64,000 nucleotides of DNA from the NCBI RefSeq assembly GCF_022844465.1, contig NZ_JALHLP010000003.1, forward strand, positions 62,001 to 126,000. The letters are read 5' to 3'. A model generated the notes under the pieces. It did no database searches. It had not been told where the DNA came from and saw only the letters and a list, made by a program, of their open reading frames with translations. Source of the DNA: Bradyrhizobium sp. (GTDB lineage: Bacteria > Pseudomonadota > Alphaproteobacteria > Rhizobiales > Xanthobacteraceae). Of this stretch, positions 28,190 through 37,544 are shown in pieces (position 1 is the first letter of the stretch; every line of letters starts with the position of its first letter). The translations under genes and the position numbers were made by a program.

Positions 28190-29026
28190 ATGACTGAAAC
28201 GACCGAAGTCAATCGTCGCACACCGGCACAAGCCACAGGGGCGCTCCTCAGCGTCCGCAACATCGAGGTGGTCTATGACAAGGTCATCCTGGTGCTGCGT
28301 GGCCTGAGCCTCGAGGTGCCGAAGGGCGCCATCGTAGCGCTGCTTGGCGCCAATGGCGCCGGCAAATCGACGACGCTGAAGGCGATCTCAGGACTGCTCA
28401 AGACCGAGGATGGCGAGGTCATCCGCGGCGAGATCGTCTTCGACGGCGAGCGCATCAACGGCATCGATCCCGACAAGATCGTCCGCCGCGGCGTCTTTCA
28501 GGTGATGGAAGGCCGCCGCATCATTTCCGACATGACGTCGATCGAGAATTTGAAGCTCGGCGCCTTTACCCGCACCGACGACGGGATCGCCGGCGACATC
28601 GACATGGTGTTCCGGTATTTCCCGCGCCTCAAGGAGCGCACCGGGCTGGCCGGCTATTTGTCCGGCGGCGAACAGCAGATGCTGGCGATCGGCCGCGCGC
28701 TGATGGCGCGACCTAAGATGATCCTGATGGACGAGCCGTCGATGGGGCTTTCGCCCCTCCTCGTCAAGGAAGTGTTCGCGATCATCAGCGAGATCAACCG
28801 CGACCTCGGCGTCACCATCCTGCTGGTGGAGCAGAATGCGCGCGCCGCCCTTTCCGTCGCGAGCCACGGCTACATCATGGAGCAGGGCAAGGTCGTGCTC
28901 GACGGCACGGCCGAGGAGTTGCGCAACAATGAGGACGTCAAGGAGTTCTACCTTGGCGGCGCCGGCGACCAGCGCAAGAGTTTCAAGAACCTGAAAAGTT
29001 TCAAGCGGCGAAAGCGGTGGCTGTGA
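28190..29026 (+). CDS. LivF-type ABC transporter ATPase
   Basis: The 278-residue ATPase has Walker A LLGANGAGKST, the signature YLSGGEQQM, Walker B MILMDEPSMGLSP and the switch text LLVEQNARAAL. Its C-terminal tail is Lys- and Arg-rich (KSFKNLKSFKRRKRWL), unlike its paralog at 12162. The frame is open from 28112, but the ATG at 28190 is the first after the repeat. It completes the uptake operon started at 21915. Confidence 0.92.
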   Translation: MTETTEVNRRTPAQATGALLSVRNIEVVYDKVILVLRGLSLEVPKGAIVALLGANGAGKSTTLKAISGLLKTEDGEVIRGEIVFDGERINGIDPDKIVRRGVFQVMEGRRIISDMTSIENLKLGAFTRTDDGIAGDIDMVFRYFPRLKERTGLAGYLSGGEQQMLAIGRALMARPKMILMDEPSMGLSPLLVKEVFAIISEINRDLGVTILLVEQNARAALSVASHGYIMEQGKVVLDGTAEELRNNEDVKEFYLGGAGDQRKSFKNLKSFKRRKRWL

Positions 29027-29040
29027 GCGCCGCCAGATTG

Positions 29041-30201
29041 TCAGCCGAGCACCTGCTCCGCTTCGCTGACCGCGCAAAGCACATGGTAGAACGAGGACGC
29101 CGGGATGGTGGCGACCAGCGAGTTGCCGTCGCGGTCGAATTGGTCGTACCAGCCGCCGGCAACGGGATGGCTGAGGTAATGCCGTTCGAGCCGCGCCAAT
29201 GCCGCGCGGGCTTCGTCCGCGGCGCCCGCCTCGCCGGCCTCGGCCTGCGCGATCCAAGCCTTGGCGATTTCGGTCTGCGGCCACAGCCGCCGGGTATGCC
29301 GCTTGATCTTGCCGCTGGCGTCGCCGAGATCGACCAGGCAGCCGGTCGCGGCGTCACGATAGCGCAGCGCCGAGGCCAGCAATTCGCCGCGGTAGCGGCC
29401 GGTCGGGCAGCCCGTGATGCGTTCAAAACCCTTCAAGAGCCAGGCCCATTCGGCCTGGTGCCCCGGCTCGACGCTGACCGGCTCGATCCTCGACCAGTCC
29501 TCCTCGAAATACTCGCCGAGCACCTGCCGCTGCTTGTCATAGAGGTTGGCCAGGAACAGCGCGAAGAAATCACCGGCCCGGTTCTGGAACACCGCATCAT
29601 GCGTGGCGTCGAACGCCGCGATCATGGCCTCGAACAGATGCATGTGCGGATTCTGTCGCCGTGGCATCGACGCCGGCAACCCTTCGACAACGCCGCCGTG
29701 AGGCGAGCGAAGCTGGGTGTCGAGGAAATGGCACAGTCCGTCGATCTCGGAACGGATCTGGGCGTCGGGCTCGAGCCCGTAGACAGTGGCCAGCGCCAGC
29801 AGCACAAAGGCGTGGTCGTAGGAGTCGCGCCGCGCATCCAGCACCGTGCTGTCCGGATTCAGCGTGTGGACAAAGCCCGGCCTGCCGTCGGGGGCTTTCG
29901 CCTTGGCCAGCAGGTGATCAAGTCCCTTCAGCGCGATCGCGCGGCCATCCGGATACCAGTCCAGTTGCGCCGCCCTGGCAAAGCAATAGATCTGGCGCGC
30001 CTGCACGAAAACCCGCCGCGGCGCCGACGCATCGGCGCGGCCGTCCGGATCGAGCCGATCGACAAAGCCGCCCGCCTGGTTGTCCCAGCCTTCGCCGGAC
30101 CACAGCGGCAAGCATCGCTCGATCATGCGAAGCTTCAGCTTGCCGACGATATCGGCGTAAAGGCCGGGATCTGCTGTGGCAGCGGTAGGTCCTTCAGCCA
30201 T
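29041..30201 (-). CDS. AGE-family sugar epimerase/isomerase
   Basis: The 386-residue protein matches the N-acylglucosamine 2-epimerase / mannose isomerase fold, an (alpha/alpha)6 barrel. Visible family text includes SYDHAFVLLALA, NPHMHLFEAMIAAF, EPGHQAEWAWLLK and the late tetrad RLWPQTEIAKAW, giving the His residues expected for catalysis. The frame is open from 30396, but the ATG at 30201 has a GGGGA site and starts the domain. It is convergent with the LivF-type gene, ending 14 bases away, and divergent from the PaaK-like gene. It is probably a sugar-metabolism gene; the substrate is open. Confidence 0.88.
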   Translation of the reverse strand: MAEGPTAATADPGLYADIVGKLKLRMIERCLPLWSGEGWDNQAGGFVDRLDPDGRADASAPRRVFVQARQIYCFARAAQLDWYPDGRAIALKGLDHLLAKAKAPDGRPGFVHTLNPDSTVLDARRDSYDHAFVLLALATVYGLEPDAQIRSEIDGLCHFLDTQLRSPHGGVVEGLPASMPRRQNPHMHLFEAMIAAFDATHDAVFQNRAGDFFALFLANLYDKQRQVLGEYFEEDWSRIEPVSVEPGHQAEWAWLLKGFERITGCPTGRYRGELLASALRYRDAATGCLVDLGDASGKIKRHTRRLWPQTEIAKAWIAQAEAGEAGAADEARAALARLERHYLSHPVAGGWYDQFDRDGNSLVATIPASSFYHVLCAVSEAEQVLG

Positions 30202-30293
30202 TGCGTCCCCTGGAACATCGGCCAACCCGGTAGCCGCCGTCTGATACCACGTCCGGGGCGGCACGCAATCGGCGCCAACTTTGGGTACTAGCC

Positions 30294-31517
30294 ATGAGCG
30301 ACCACTACGACGCGCTCGAGACGCGCGACCCGGCCCAGCGCGAGGCGGAGCTGTTTTCGCGGCTCCCGGACATCCTGCGCAAGGCGATGGCCGCACCGGC
30401 CTATGCCGAACGCCTGAAAGGCGTCAACCCGGCTGCGGTGACAAGCCGGGCCGAACTGGCGCGCTTGCCGGTGCTGCGCAAGTCGGACCTCCCTGCCCTG
30501 CACAAGGCCGCTCCGCCCTTTGGCGGTTTCGTGACGGCGTCTCCGGGATCATTCGGACGATTGTTTACCTCTCCGGGCCCGATTTTCGAACCCGAGCCTT
30601 TGCATGCCGACCCCTGGCGCGGCGCGCGGGCGCTGTTTGCCGCCGGCTTCCGGCCTGGCAACGTGGTGCTGAACACGTTCAGCTACCATTTGACGCCTGG
30701 CGGCTTCATTTTCGACGCCTCGGCGCGGGCGCTCGGCTGCGCCGTGATCCCGGCGGGCCCCGGTAATACCGAACAGCAATTCGAGCTGATCGAGGCCTAT
30801 CGGCCGGTCGGCTATAGCGGGACGCCGGATTTCCTCAAGATATTGCTGGACGCGGCCGCAAGCACGGGCCGCGACGTCTCCTCGATCAAGCGGGCGCTGG
30901 TATCCGGCGCGGCCTTTCCGAAATCGCTGCAGGACGAAGTCAGGTCGCGCGGCGTCGAGGCCTATCAGGCGTTCGGCACCGCCGACCTCGGCATGGTCGC
31001 GTTCGAGACCCCGGCGCGCGAGGGCATGGTCGTCAACGAGGACCTGATCATGGAGATCGTGCGGCCCGGCACCGGCGATCCGGTCGCACCCGGTGACGTC
31101 GGCGAAATCGTTGTCACCTCGCTCGACCCGCATCATCCCTGGATCCGGCTCGCGCTCGGCGATCTCACTGCAGCGCTGCCGGGGATAAGCCCATGCGGGC
31201 GCACCAACATGCGCATCAAGGGCTGGATGGGCCGCGCCGACCAGACCACCAAGGTCAAGGGCATGTTCGTGCGGCCCGAGCAGATCGCCGAGATCGGCAA
31301 GCGCCATCCCGGGATTGGGCGGCTCCGCCTCGTCGTGACGCGATCCGGCGAGAATGATCTGATGACGCTGAAGGCGGAGACGGCCTCGCCCGGCGAAAAC
31401 CTTCAGAACGAACTGGCCGCGAGCCTGCGCGCGGTGACGAAACTCGGCGGCAAGGTCGAACTGGTCGCTGCAGCCTCGCTGCCGAACGACGGCAAGGTGA
31501 TCTCGGACGAGCGTTAA
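30294..31517 (+). CDS. Phenylacetate-CoA ligase-like protein (PaaK family)
   Basis: The 407-residue protein has PaaK-family features: AYQAFGTADLGMVAFE, GEIVVTSLDPHHPWIRLALGDL and KVKGMFVRPEQIAEIGKRHP in the C-terminal hinge, then LRLVVTR. The Gly- and Ser-rich P-loop, expected around residue 85, reads ASPGSFGRLFTSPGPIFEP and lacks the usual SSGTTGKP core, so ATP binding may differ. The context after an ABC-plus-acyl-CoA-ligase operon suggests aromatic-acid metabolism, but the altered loop makes the chemistry uncertain. Confidence 0.75.
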   Translation: MSDHYDALETRDPAQREAELFSRLPDILRKAMAAPAYAERLKGVNPAAVTSRAELARLPVLRKSDLPALHKAAPPFGGFVTASPGSFGRLFTSPGPIFEPEPLHADPWRGARALFAAGFRPGNVVLNTFSYHLTPGGFIFDASARALGCAVIPAGPGNTEQQFELIEAYRPVGYSGTPDFLKILLDAAASTGRDVSSIKRALVSGAAFPKSLQDEVRSRGVEAYQAFGTADLGMVAFETPAREGMVVNEDLIMEIVRPGTGDPVAPGDVGEIVVTSLDPHHPWIRLALGDLTAALPGISPCGRTNMRIKGWMGRADQTTKVKGMFVRPEQIAEIGKRHPGIGRLRLVVTRSGENDLMTLKAETASPGENLQNELAASLRAVTKLGGKVELVAAASLPNDGKVISDER

Positions 31518-31717
31518 GGCGCGCCATTCATCGCTGAACCCTCGGTTGCCCCAAGGCAGTCAGGGCGGCTATATTGCGAATGTCGGCGTCAATCGACCTC
31601 AAACTCCGAGCTTGTCTTGCAGATTTCACACAGCCGGAAAACCAGCCGCGACGAGACAACGTCGCCGAGCCGATGATGTCACGACCGGCAACTGCTGACG
31701 ACCCGTCCGGAGAGCGG

Positions 31718-32605
31718 ATGACTAGCAAGAAGGAAAAGCCGAGGGTGCTCGTGACGGGCGCCGGCGGCTTCGTGGGGCGGCATCTCGTTCCCTATCTTTG
31801 CTCACTGGGCTACCGGGTGATCGCCGCCTCGCGGGAGGCGGCCGCTTTCGACGATCCGAACATCGCCGTCGCGCCACTTCCGGATCTCTCGCAGTCGTTC
31901 GACTGGCAACCGCTTTTGGAACAATGCGACGCCGTGGTTCACCTTGCAGGCGTCGCCCACAAGGTTGTCGACGACGAGATCTTCGACCGCGTCATTCATC
32001 GCGCGACCGCGGCGCTGGCGCAGGCAATATCACGCAGCGGCGAAAAACACCTGGTATTCGTTTCATCGATCGCAGCCCAGTCGGGCTCCTCTGCCGATCA
32101 TGAACTGACCGAGGATGACCCTCCGGCGCCGGTCAATGCGTACGGACGATCCAAGCTCGCCGCCGAACAGGCGATCCGCGCCGCAGGCATTTCGTTCACT
32201 ATCCTGCGCCCGGTCGTGATCTATGGCCACGGCGAGAAGGGAAACTTTGCGACCATCCACCGGCTTTCGCGCCTGCCGGTCCCGCTCCCCTTCGGGGCGC
32301 TGGTCGCGCCGCGATCCGTCTTGTCGATCCGGAATTTTTGCTCGGCCGTGGCGACGGCGCTAAACAGTCCGCACGCACGGGGAGAAACCTTCATCGTCTC
32401 GGATCCTGGGCCGGTCACGGTCGCAGACCTCATCGCGCGCTATCGCGAAAGCCTCGGCAGGCCTGCCTGGCTGATGCCGGTACCCCCGGGTTGGATCAAG
32501 GCCGCGCTCAAGGCCGCCGGCCAGGGCACGGTTTGGCAACGAATTGGCCAGCCCCTTGTGGCCCCACCGACCAAGCTGCTTGCGATCGGCTGGGAGCCGT
32601 CCTGA
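31718..32605 (+). CDS. NAD-dependent sugar epimerase/dehydratase
   Basis: The 295-residue extended SDR begins RVLVTGAGGFVGRHLVPYL. HLAGVAHK, FVSSIAAQSG and the YGRSKLAAEQ segment supply the SDR active-site Ser, Tyr and Lys. It resembles UDP-GlcNAc/Glc 4-epimerase-like proteins of O-antigen loci (WbpV-like), with ILRPVVIYGHGEKGNFA and LPLPFGAL. The frame is open from 31574, but ATG 31718 with a GGAG site about 5 bases upstream starts the fold. It is the first gene of the polysaccharide locus; the product sugar is not known. Confidence 0.85.
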   Translation: MTSKKEKPRVLVTGAGGFVGRHLVPYLCSLGYRVIAASREAAAFDDPNIAVAPLPDLSQSFDWQPLLEQCDAVVHLAGVAHKVVDDEIFDRVIHRATAALAQAISRSGEKHLVFVSSIAAQSGSSADHELTEDDPPAPVNAYGRSKLAAEQAIRAAGISFTILRPVVIYGHGEKGNFATIHRLSRLPVPLPFGALVAPRSVLSIRNFCSAVATALNSPHARGETFIVSDPGPVTVADLIARYRESLGRPAWLMPVPPGWIKAALKAAGQGTVWQRIGQPLVAPPTKLLAIGWEPS

Positions 32606-32757
32606 CCGATTCGCTTTGGAAACGGACGCGCCCCGGGGCCGTTCATGGGCCGATGGGAGCCTTGCACGATCACCTCCCCTGCCGTATCTAACAATCCGAA
32701 AATAGAGGCGTTTTCGGGCAAGAAGCCGGAACCGGTTGCCCCTTTGGACCCGCCAGA

Positions 32758-34173
32758 TTGCCAGACAACAGCCACCTCACCATCGCTGAAAACGACACGA
32801 TCGAGCAGGCATTCCAGCGGCTCAACGCCAACATGCTGGGAATCCTGTTCGCCCGTGACGCGCAGGGGCGCGTCATCGGAGCCGTCACGGACGGCGACAT
32901 CCGCCGCCGGCTGCTGACCGGCATATCGATCCAGGGCGAGGTCTCAAGCTGCATCAACCGTGACTTCGTCTGGGCGCGCGCCGGCGCAGCTCGCGAACAG
33001 ATACTCAAGCTGCTGGACCAGCGGGTACACGTCGTCCCTATCCTCGACGCCGACGGGCGGCTGGTGGACGTGTTCAGCCGTGACCTGTTCAATCTCGGCG
33101 AGGAAGGCGAAGTATTCGCCCGCGCCCGTTCACCGGTACGAATCAGCTTCTCGGGCGGCGGCACCGATCTCACCCACTATTTCGTCGACAATGACGGCGG
33201 CTCCGTCATCAACGCCACCATTGCGATGTACGCGCATGCAACGCTGCGGCGGCGAAACGACAACCGGATCAAGATCTACTCCCATGACTTCCGCTCCACG
33301 GTCGAGGCCGACAATCTCGCCAAGCTTGGCAGCGAAGGCGAACTGGCGCTGATCAAATCGGTGATCCGACTGATCCAGCCGGCCTACGGTTTCGATCTCG
33401 ACGTATCGGCCGACTTTCCGGTGGGTTCGGGCCTCGGCGGTTCGGCGGTGGTGTCGTCCGCCATCATCGGCTGCTTCAACGAATTCCGATCTGATCGATG
33501 GGACCGCCACGAGATCGCGGAAATGGCCTTTCAGGCCGAGCGGTTGATGCTGAACATTCCCGGCGGCTGGCAGGACCAGTACGCCACGGTTTTCGGCGGC
33601 TTCAATCACATGGAGTTCTCGTCGGAGCAGAACACCATCGTGCCGCTCCGCCTCGAGCCCAACATCATCGCCGAACTCGAGGAAAGCCTGGTGCTGTGCT
33701 ACACGGGCTTCAACCATGAATCCGGTTCGATTCATCGGGACCAGAAAGAGCAGCACGAAACCAGCGCCGCGGTGGCAGCCGCAGCCCGGCAGAAGCAGGT
33801 GACGCGCGAAATCCGGCATCACCTGCTGCGCGGACAGTTGCTGGAGTGCGGCCGCCTGATCGACGAGGCATGGCATGCCAAGCGCAGCATGAGTTCGCTC
33901 ATCACTTCCAGCGAACTGGATGCGATCTATGATCTAGCGAAAGCCAACGGCGCGGTCGGCGGCAAGCTCCTGGGCGCCGGCGGCGGCGGTTATTTCATCT
34001 TCTTCGTCCGCCCGTTCCACCGCTATCCATTGATTACGGCGCTTGAGCACAACGGCCTGTCCTGCTCCCGTATCGCGTTCGAGGAAACCGGCTTGCGAAC
34101 CTGGAAGTCTCGAATCCCCGGCGCACCGAAGCGCTATGGCGCGCAGAACCAGGCATACCGAGACCGTCCATGA
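32758..34173 (+). CDS. CBS-domain pair fused to heptose-7-phosphate kinase-like GHMP kinase
   Basis: This 471-residue fusion begins with two CBS motifs (about 6-112; GAVTDGDIRRRLLTG is the first hallmark). A GHMP kinase domain follows (about 118-465). Kinase features are RSPVRISFSGGGTDLTHY, the ATP loop ADFPVGSGLGGSA (about 218-230) and GGKLLGAGGGGYFIFF. The kinase part strongly resembles HddA, which phosphorylates D-glycero-D-manno-heptose 7-phosphate, but the CBS module is not part of standard HddA. No ATG precedes the first domain; TTG at 32758 is the only plausible start in frame before the fold, a weak point. It overlaps the next gene by 4 bases. CBS domains usually bind adenine nucleotides, so regulation by energy state is possible. 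Confidence 0.82.
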   Translation: MPDNSHLTIAENDTIEQAFQRLNANMLGILFARDAQGRVIGAVTDGDIRRRLLTGISIQGEVSSCINRDFVWARAGAAREQILKLLDQRVHVVPILDADGRLVDVFSRDLFNLGEEGEVFARARSPVRISFSGGGTDLTHYFVDNDGGSVINATIAMYAHATLRRRNDNRIKIYSHDFRSTVEADNLAKLGSEGELALIKSVIRLIQPAYGFDLDVSADFPVGSGLGGSAVVSSAIIGCFNEFRSDRWDRHEIAEMAFQAERLMLNIPGGWQDQYATVFGGFNHMEFSSEQNTIVPLRLEPNIIAELEESLVLCYTGFNHESGSIHRDQKEQHETSAAVAAAARQKQVTREIRHHLLRGQLLECGRLIDEAWHAKRSMSSLITSSELDAIYDLAKANGAVGGKLLGAGGGGYFIFFVRPFHRYPLITALEHNGLSCSRIAFEETGLRTWKSRIPGAPKRYGAQNQAYRDRP

Positions 34174-36089
34174 ACTCAACCACCCGTGCGGCTGCGATCC
34201 GGATTGGCGAGCGTTCGATCGGCGACGGCCAACCCTGCTACGTCATCGCCGAAGTCGGCAACAACCACAACGGCGATGTCGATCGCGCCATTGCGCTGGT
34301 CGACGCCGCGGTCGCAGCCGGCGCTGATTGCGCCAAGTTCCAGATGCGCAAGCTGGACGAGGTTTACCGCGCGTCGAGTCTTTCGGGAAAAGACGACGAC
34401 CTCGCCGTCGAATACACCCTCGACCTGTTGCGTCGTTTCGAACTGACCACCGATCAGCAGCGCCGCATGGCGGCCTATTGCGCCTTCAAAGGAATTCAAT
34501 ACCTCTGCACGCCCTGGGATGCGTCAAGCGTCGCCACCCTCGAGACATTCGGGGTTCAGGCCTACAAGGTCGCCTCCGCCGACCTGACCAACCTGCCCCT
34601 GTTGGCAAGGCTGGTCGCCACCGGGAAGCCGCTGATCGTCTCGACCGGCATGAGCACATCAGATGAAATACGCGCGGCGGCGAACTTTCTCGACGCCCGT
34701 TCGGCGCAATACGTGCTGCTGCATTGCCAGAGCACCTACCCCGCGGCACTCCACAACATTCACCTGCGCTTCATGGAAACGTTGCGGGAAATACATCCCC
34801 TGGTTGGCTATTCCGGCCACGAGCGCGGGACTGCGGTTTCGATCGGCGCGGTCGCCATGGGCGCGGTCGTGATCGAGCGCCACATCACGCTCGATCGCGA
34901 GATGGAGGGCCCCGACCACGCCGCCAGTCTCGAGCCCGGGGAGTTCAAGGCGCTGGTATCTGGCATTCGCGAGTTGGAAGCCGCGCGCGGCGACAAGCTT
35001 GCCGCGCGTGCGCTGAGCCAGGGCGAACTGATCAACCGCGAGAACCTTGCCAAGAGCCTGGTGGCGGCCCGCGACCTGCCGGCCGGCACGGTCGTCACCG
35101 ACAGCGACGTCGCCGTCAGGAGCCCGGGCCAGGGCCTCTCGCCGCTCAGAATGCCCGACCTGATCGGCAAGCGCATTGGCCGCGCGATGGCCAGGGACGA
35201 TTACTTCTTTCAGAGCGACCTCGACGATGGCGCCGCGACGGCGCGCCGATATCGCTTCGACCGGCCGTGGGGCGTGCCGGTTCGCTATCACGACGCCCAA
35301 CGGTTCCTCGAAATCTGCCAGCCTGACATCATCGAGTTTCATCTCAGCTACAGCGACATGGAGCGCGATCCGGCGGCCTATCTCTCCGGCCGTTACGAAC
35401 TGGACTTCGTGGTGCATGCACCCGAGCTGTTCGCCGGCAGCAAGCTGATGGATCTGGCGACCCCGGACGAAGGCCTGCGCCGCTATTCGCTGCAGCAAAC
35501 CCAGGCCGTCATCGACATCACGCGGGGCCTGAAGAAGTTTTTTCCACGGACCAGCCGCCCGCCGATCGTCGCCAATGTCGGCGGCTTCACGATGGACAAG
35601 CCGCTGTCGCCGGAACGGAAGGCGGAGTGCTATCGCATCTTCGCCGCCAGCCTCGCGGAGCTCGACCTCGACGGCGTCGAACTGATTCCGCAGACCATGG
35701 CGCCGTTCCCATGGCATTTCGGCGGACAGCGTCACCAGAACATATTCATTCTTCCGGACGAATCGGCCGCGTTCTGCGCCAGGCATAACTTGCGGATGTG
35801 CGTTGACATCTCCCACACCAAGCTTGCCGCCAATCATTTCGGCTTCGATTTCGCCGAGGGGCTCGCACAGCTCGGTCCCCATACCGCCCATCTTCACCTC
35901 GGCGACGCCAGGGGTCTTGACGGCGAAGGCCTTCAGGTCGGCGAGGGCGAGATCGACTTCGACCAGGTCGGCGCCATCCTGCGCAAGCACGCGCCGCACG
36001 CTTCGTTCATTCCCGAGATCTGGCAGGGCCACAAGAATACGGGCAAGGGTTTCTGGACCGCGCTGGAGCGCCTCGAGGGTCGCCTATGA
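34170..36089 (+). CDS. NeuB-like synthase fused to a TIM-barrel isomerase-like domain
   Basis: The 639-residue fusion has three parts. Residues about 25-262 are a NeuB-type barrel that joins a sugar to phosphoenolpyruvate: AEVGNNHNG, KFQ, YKVASADL, VGYSGHERG, ERHITLDREMEGPDHA. Residues about 288-348 are the SAF (antifreeze-like) cap, NRENLAKSLVAARDLPAG. Residues about 360-639 are an extra barrel of the xylose-isomerase-like type, with GVELIPQT, CVDISHTKL, HLHLGDA and PEIWQGH as candidate metal-ligand segments (Glu, Asp/His, His, Glu). Ordinary NeuB ends after SAF. It overlaps both neighbours by 4 bases. The domain fusion suggests that substrate supply and condensation are coupled. The substrate is unknown. 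Confidence 0.88.
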   Translation: MNSTTRAAAIRIGERSIGDGQPCYVIAEVGNNHNGDVDRAIALVDAAVAAGADCAKFQMRKLDEVYRASSLSGKDDDLAVEYTLDLLRRFELTTDQQRRMAAYCAFKGIQYLCTPWDASSVATLETFGVQAYKVASADLTNLPLLARLVATGKPLIVSTGMSTSDEIRAAANFLDARSAQYVLLHCQSTYPAALHNIHLRFMETLREIHPLVGYSGHERGTAVSIGAVAMGAVVIERHITLDREMEGPDHAASLEPGEFKALVSGIRELEAARGDKLAARALSQGELINRENLAKSLVAARDLPAGTVVTDSDVAVRSPGQGLSPLRMPDLIGKRIGRAMARDDYFFQSDLDDGAATARRYRFDRPWGVPVRYHDAQRFLEICQPDIIEFHLSYSDMERDPAAYLSGRYELDFVVHAPELFAGSKLMDLATPDEGLRRYSLQQTQAVIDITRGLKKFFPRTSRPPIVANVGGFTMDKPLSPERKAECYRIFAASLAELDLDGVELIPQTMAPFPWHFGGQRHQNIFILPDESAAFCARHNLRMCVDISHTKLAANHFGFDFAEGLAQLGPHTAHLHLGDARGLDGEGLQVGEGEIDFDQVGAILRKHAPHASFIPEIWQGHKNTGKGFWTALERLEGRL

Positions 36090-36787
36090 CGAGGCACACG
36101 TCCCGGCGAACGCTGGCCGTGATCGCGGCGCGTGGCGGATCCAAGGGAATCCCGCAAAAGAACCTGATCGATCTGTGCGGCAAGCCGCTGATTGCCTGGA
36201 CCGTGTTGCAGGCGGCCGCGGCGCGTGGCGTCGACGTCGTCGCGGTCTCCTCCGACAGCGACGACATTCTTGCCGCCGCGGAGGCCGCCGGCGCCATCGG
36301 AGTCCGGCGTCCCGACGACATCTCCGGCGATCTCGCATCGTCGGAATCGGCATGGCTGCACGCGCTGGAACACCTTGATGGAACGCTTGGCCCGTTCGAA
36401 CGGCTTGTCGCCTTGCAGGCGACGTCGCCGATCCGCGAGCCCGGCGATATCGAGCAGGCGCTCGCTACGTTCGAGCGCGAAGCGCTCGACAGCCTGCTCT
36501 CGGTCTGCGAGGTCGAGGACTACTTCAACTGGCGCGTCGGCGACAACGGGCCGGAGCCGATCAACTACGATTTTCGTAACCGGCGGATGCGACAGCAGAT
36601 CGAAAAGCGGTATTTGGAAAACGGCTCGTTCTATGTTCTCGTCCCCTCGCTGCTGCGCGAACAGAACAACCGGCTCGGCGGCAAGATCGGAATGCACTTG
36701 ATGGAGCGTCACAAAATGTTCCAGATCGACCGCCCGGAAGATATCAAGCTCTGTGCCGCCATCATGCGCAGCTACGGCTATGCATAA
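36086..36787 (+). CDS. Acylneuraminate cytidylyltransferase-like (NeuA)
   Basis: The 233-residue protein activates a ulosonic acid as a CMP-sugar. It has AVIAARGGSKGIPQKNL at the CTP site and VSSDSDDI, LQATSPIREP and LENGSFYVL along the active site. It is about the usual length of bacterial CMP-sugar synthetases without the C-terminal phosphatase domain of animal forms. It overlaps its neighbours by 4 and 8 bases. A second, diverged copy lies at 54815-55531, so this locus has two CMP-sugar pairs. Confidence 0.9.
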   Translation: MTRHTSRRTLAVIAARGGSKGIPQKNLIDLCGKPLIAWTVLQAAAARGVDVVAVSSDSDDILAAAEAAGAIGVRRPDDISGDLASSESAWLHALEHLDGTLGPFERLVALQATSPIREPGDIEQALATFEREALDSLLSVCEVEDYFNWRVGDNGPEPINYDFRNRRMRQQIEKRYLENGSFYVLVPSLLREQNNRLGGKIGMHLMERHKMFQIDRPEDIKLCAAIMRSYGYA

Positions 36788-37544
36788 TCCCGCGGCATTC
36801 TCCCTTGAGGGCAAGACCGCCGTCGTCACCGGCGCCTCGCGCGGCATCGGCGCCGCAATTGCGGTCGGCCTCCAGGCGAGCGGCGCAAAGGTTTTCGGCA
36901 TCAGCCGAACCGGGACGGCACCCGCGTCCATCACGGCGATCAAATGCGACCTGGCCGATGACGCCGCGATCCAGGCCGTGTTCGACGGCCTTTCGCGCGG
37001 CGGCGAACGGCTCGACATCCTTGTCAATGCGGCAGGCGTCAGCCTCCCTGCATCGGCGACCGCGAGCGAACTCAAGCGATTCCGCGATACGCTGGCGATC
37101 GACCTGAGCGGCGTCTATGCGACGATCCTTGCTGCCTATCCCTTGCTGAAGAAGGCCGGCGGCGGCGCCATCATCAATGTCACCAGCATCAACTCGGTGC
37201 GCGGCTTTCCCGGAAACCCCGGCTATGTCGCGGCCAAGGCGGGCCTGGCCGGCCTCACCCGCGCGCTTGCCGCGGACTATGCCGGCGACGGCATTCGCGT
37301 CAACGCGCTCGCGCCCGGCTATGTCGCAACCGATATGACGGCAAAAAGCTTCTCCGATCCCGCGATGCATGAGGAGCGCCGCCGCCACACCATGCTGGGT
37401 CGCTGGGGCAACCCGGACGATCTGGCCGGCGCTGCCGTGTTTCTGGCGTCGTCCGCGTCAGCCTATGTCACCGGCCAGGAATTGTTCGTTGACGGCGGCT
37501 GGACCAGCAAGGGCCTCGCGATCAGGGTGGACGGCGGGACGTGA
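36780..37544 (+). CDS. Short-chain dehydrogenase, module A, first copy
   Basis: The 254-residue classical SDR has VTGASRGIGAAIA for cofactor binding, NAAGVS, TSINSVRGFPG with the catalytic Ser, and the YVAAK catalytic pair, then APGYVATDMT. The C-terminal GQELFVDGGWT fits the usual end. The start overlaps the stop of the cytidylyltransferase gene by 8 bases, in a set where every junction but one overlaps. The substrate is unknown; a keto-sugar reduction or oxidation is inferred from the operon. Confidence 0.88.
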   Translation: MHNPAAFSLEGKTAVVTGASRGIGAAIAVGLQASGAKVFGISRTGTAPASITAIKCDLADDAAIQAVFDGLSRGGERLDILVNAAGVSLPASATASELKRFRDTLAIDLSGVYATILAAYPLLKKAGGGAIINVTSINSVRGFPGNPGYVAAKAGLAGLTRALAADYAGDGIRVNALAPGYVATDMTAKSFSDPAMHEERRRHTMLGRWGNPDDLAGAAVFLASSASAYVTGQELFVDGGWTSKGLAIRVDGGT

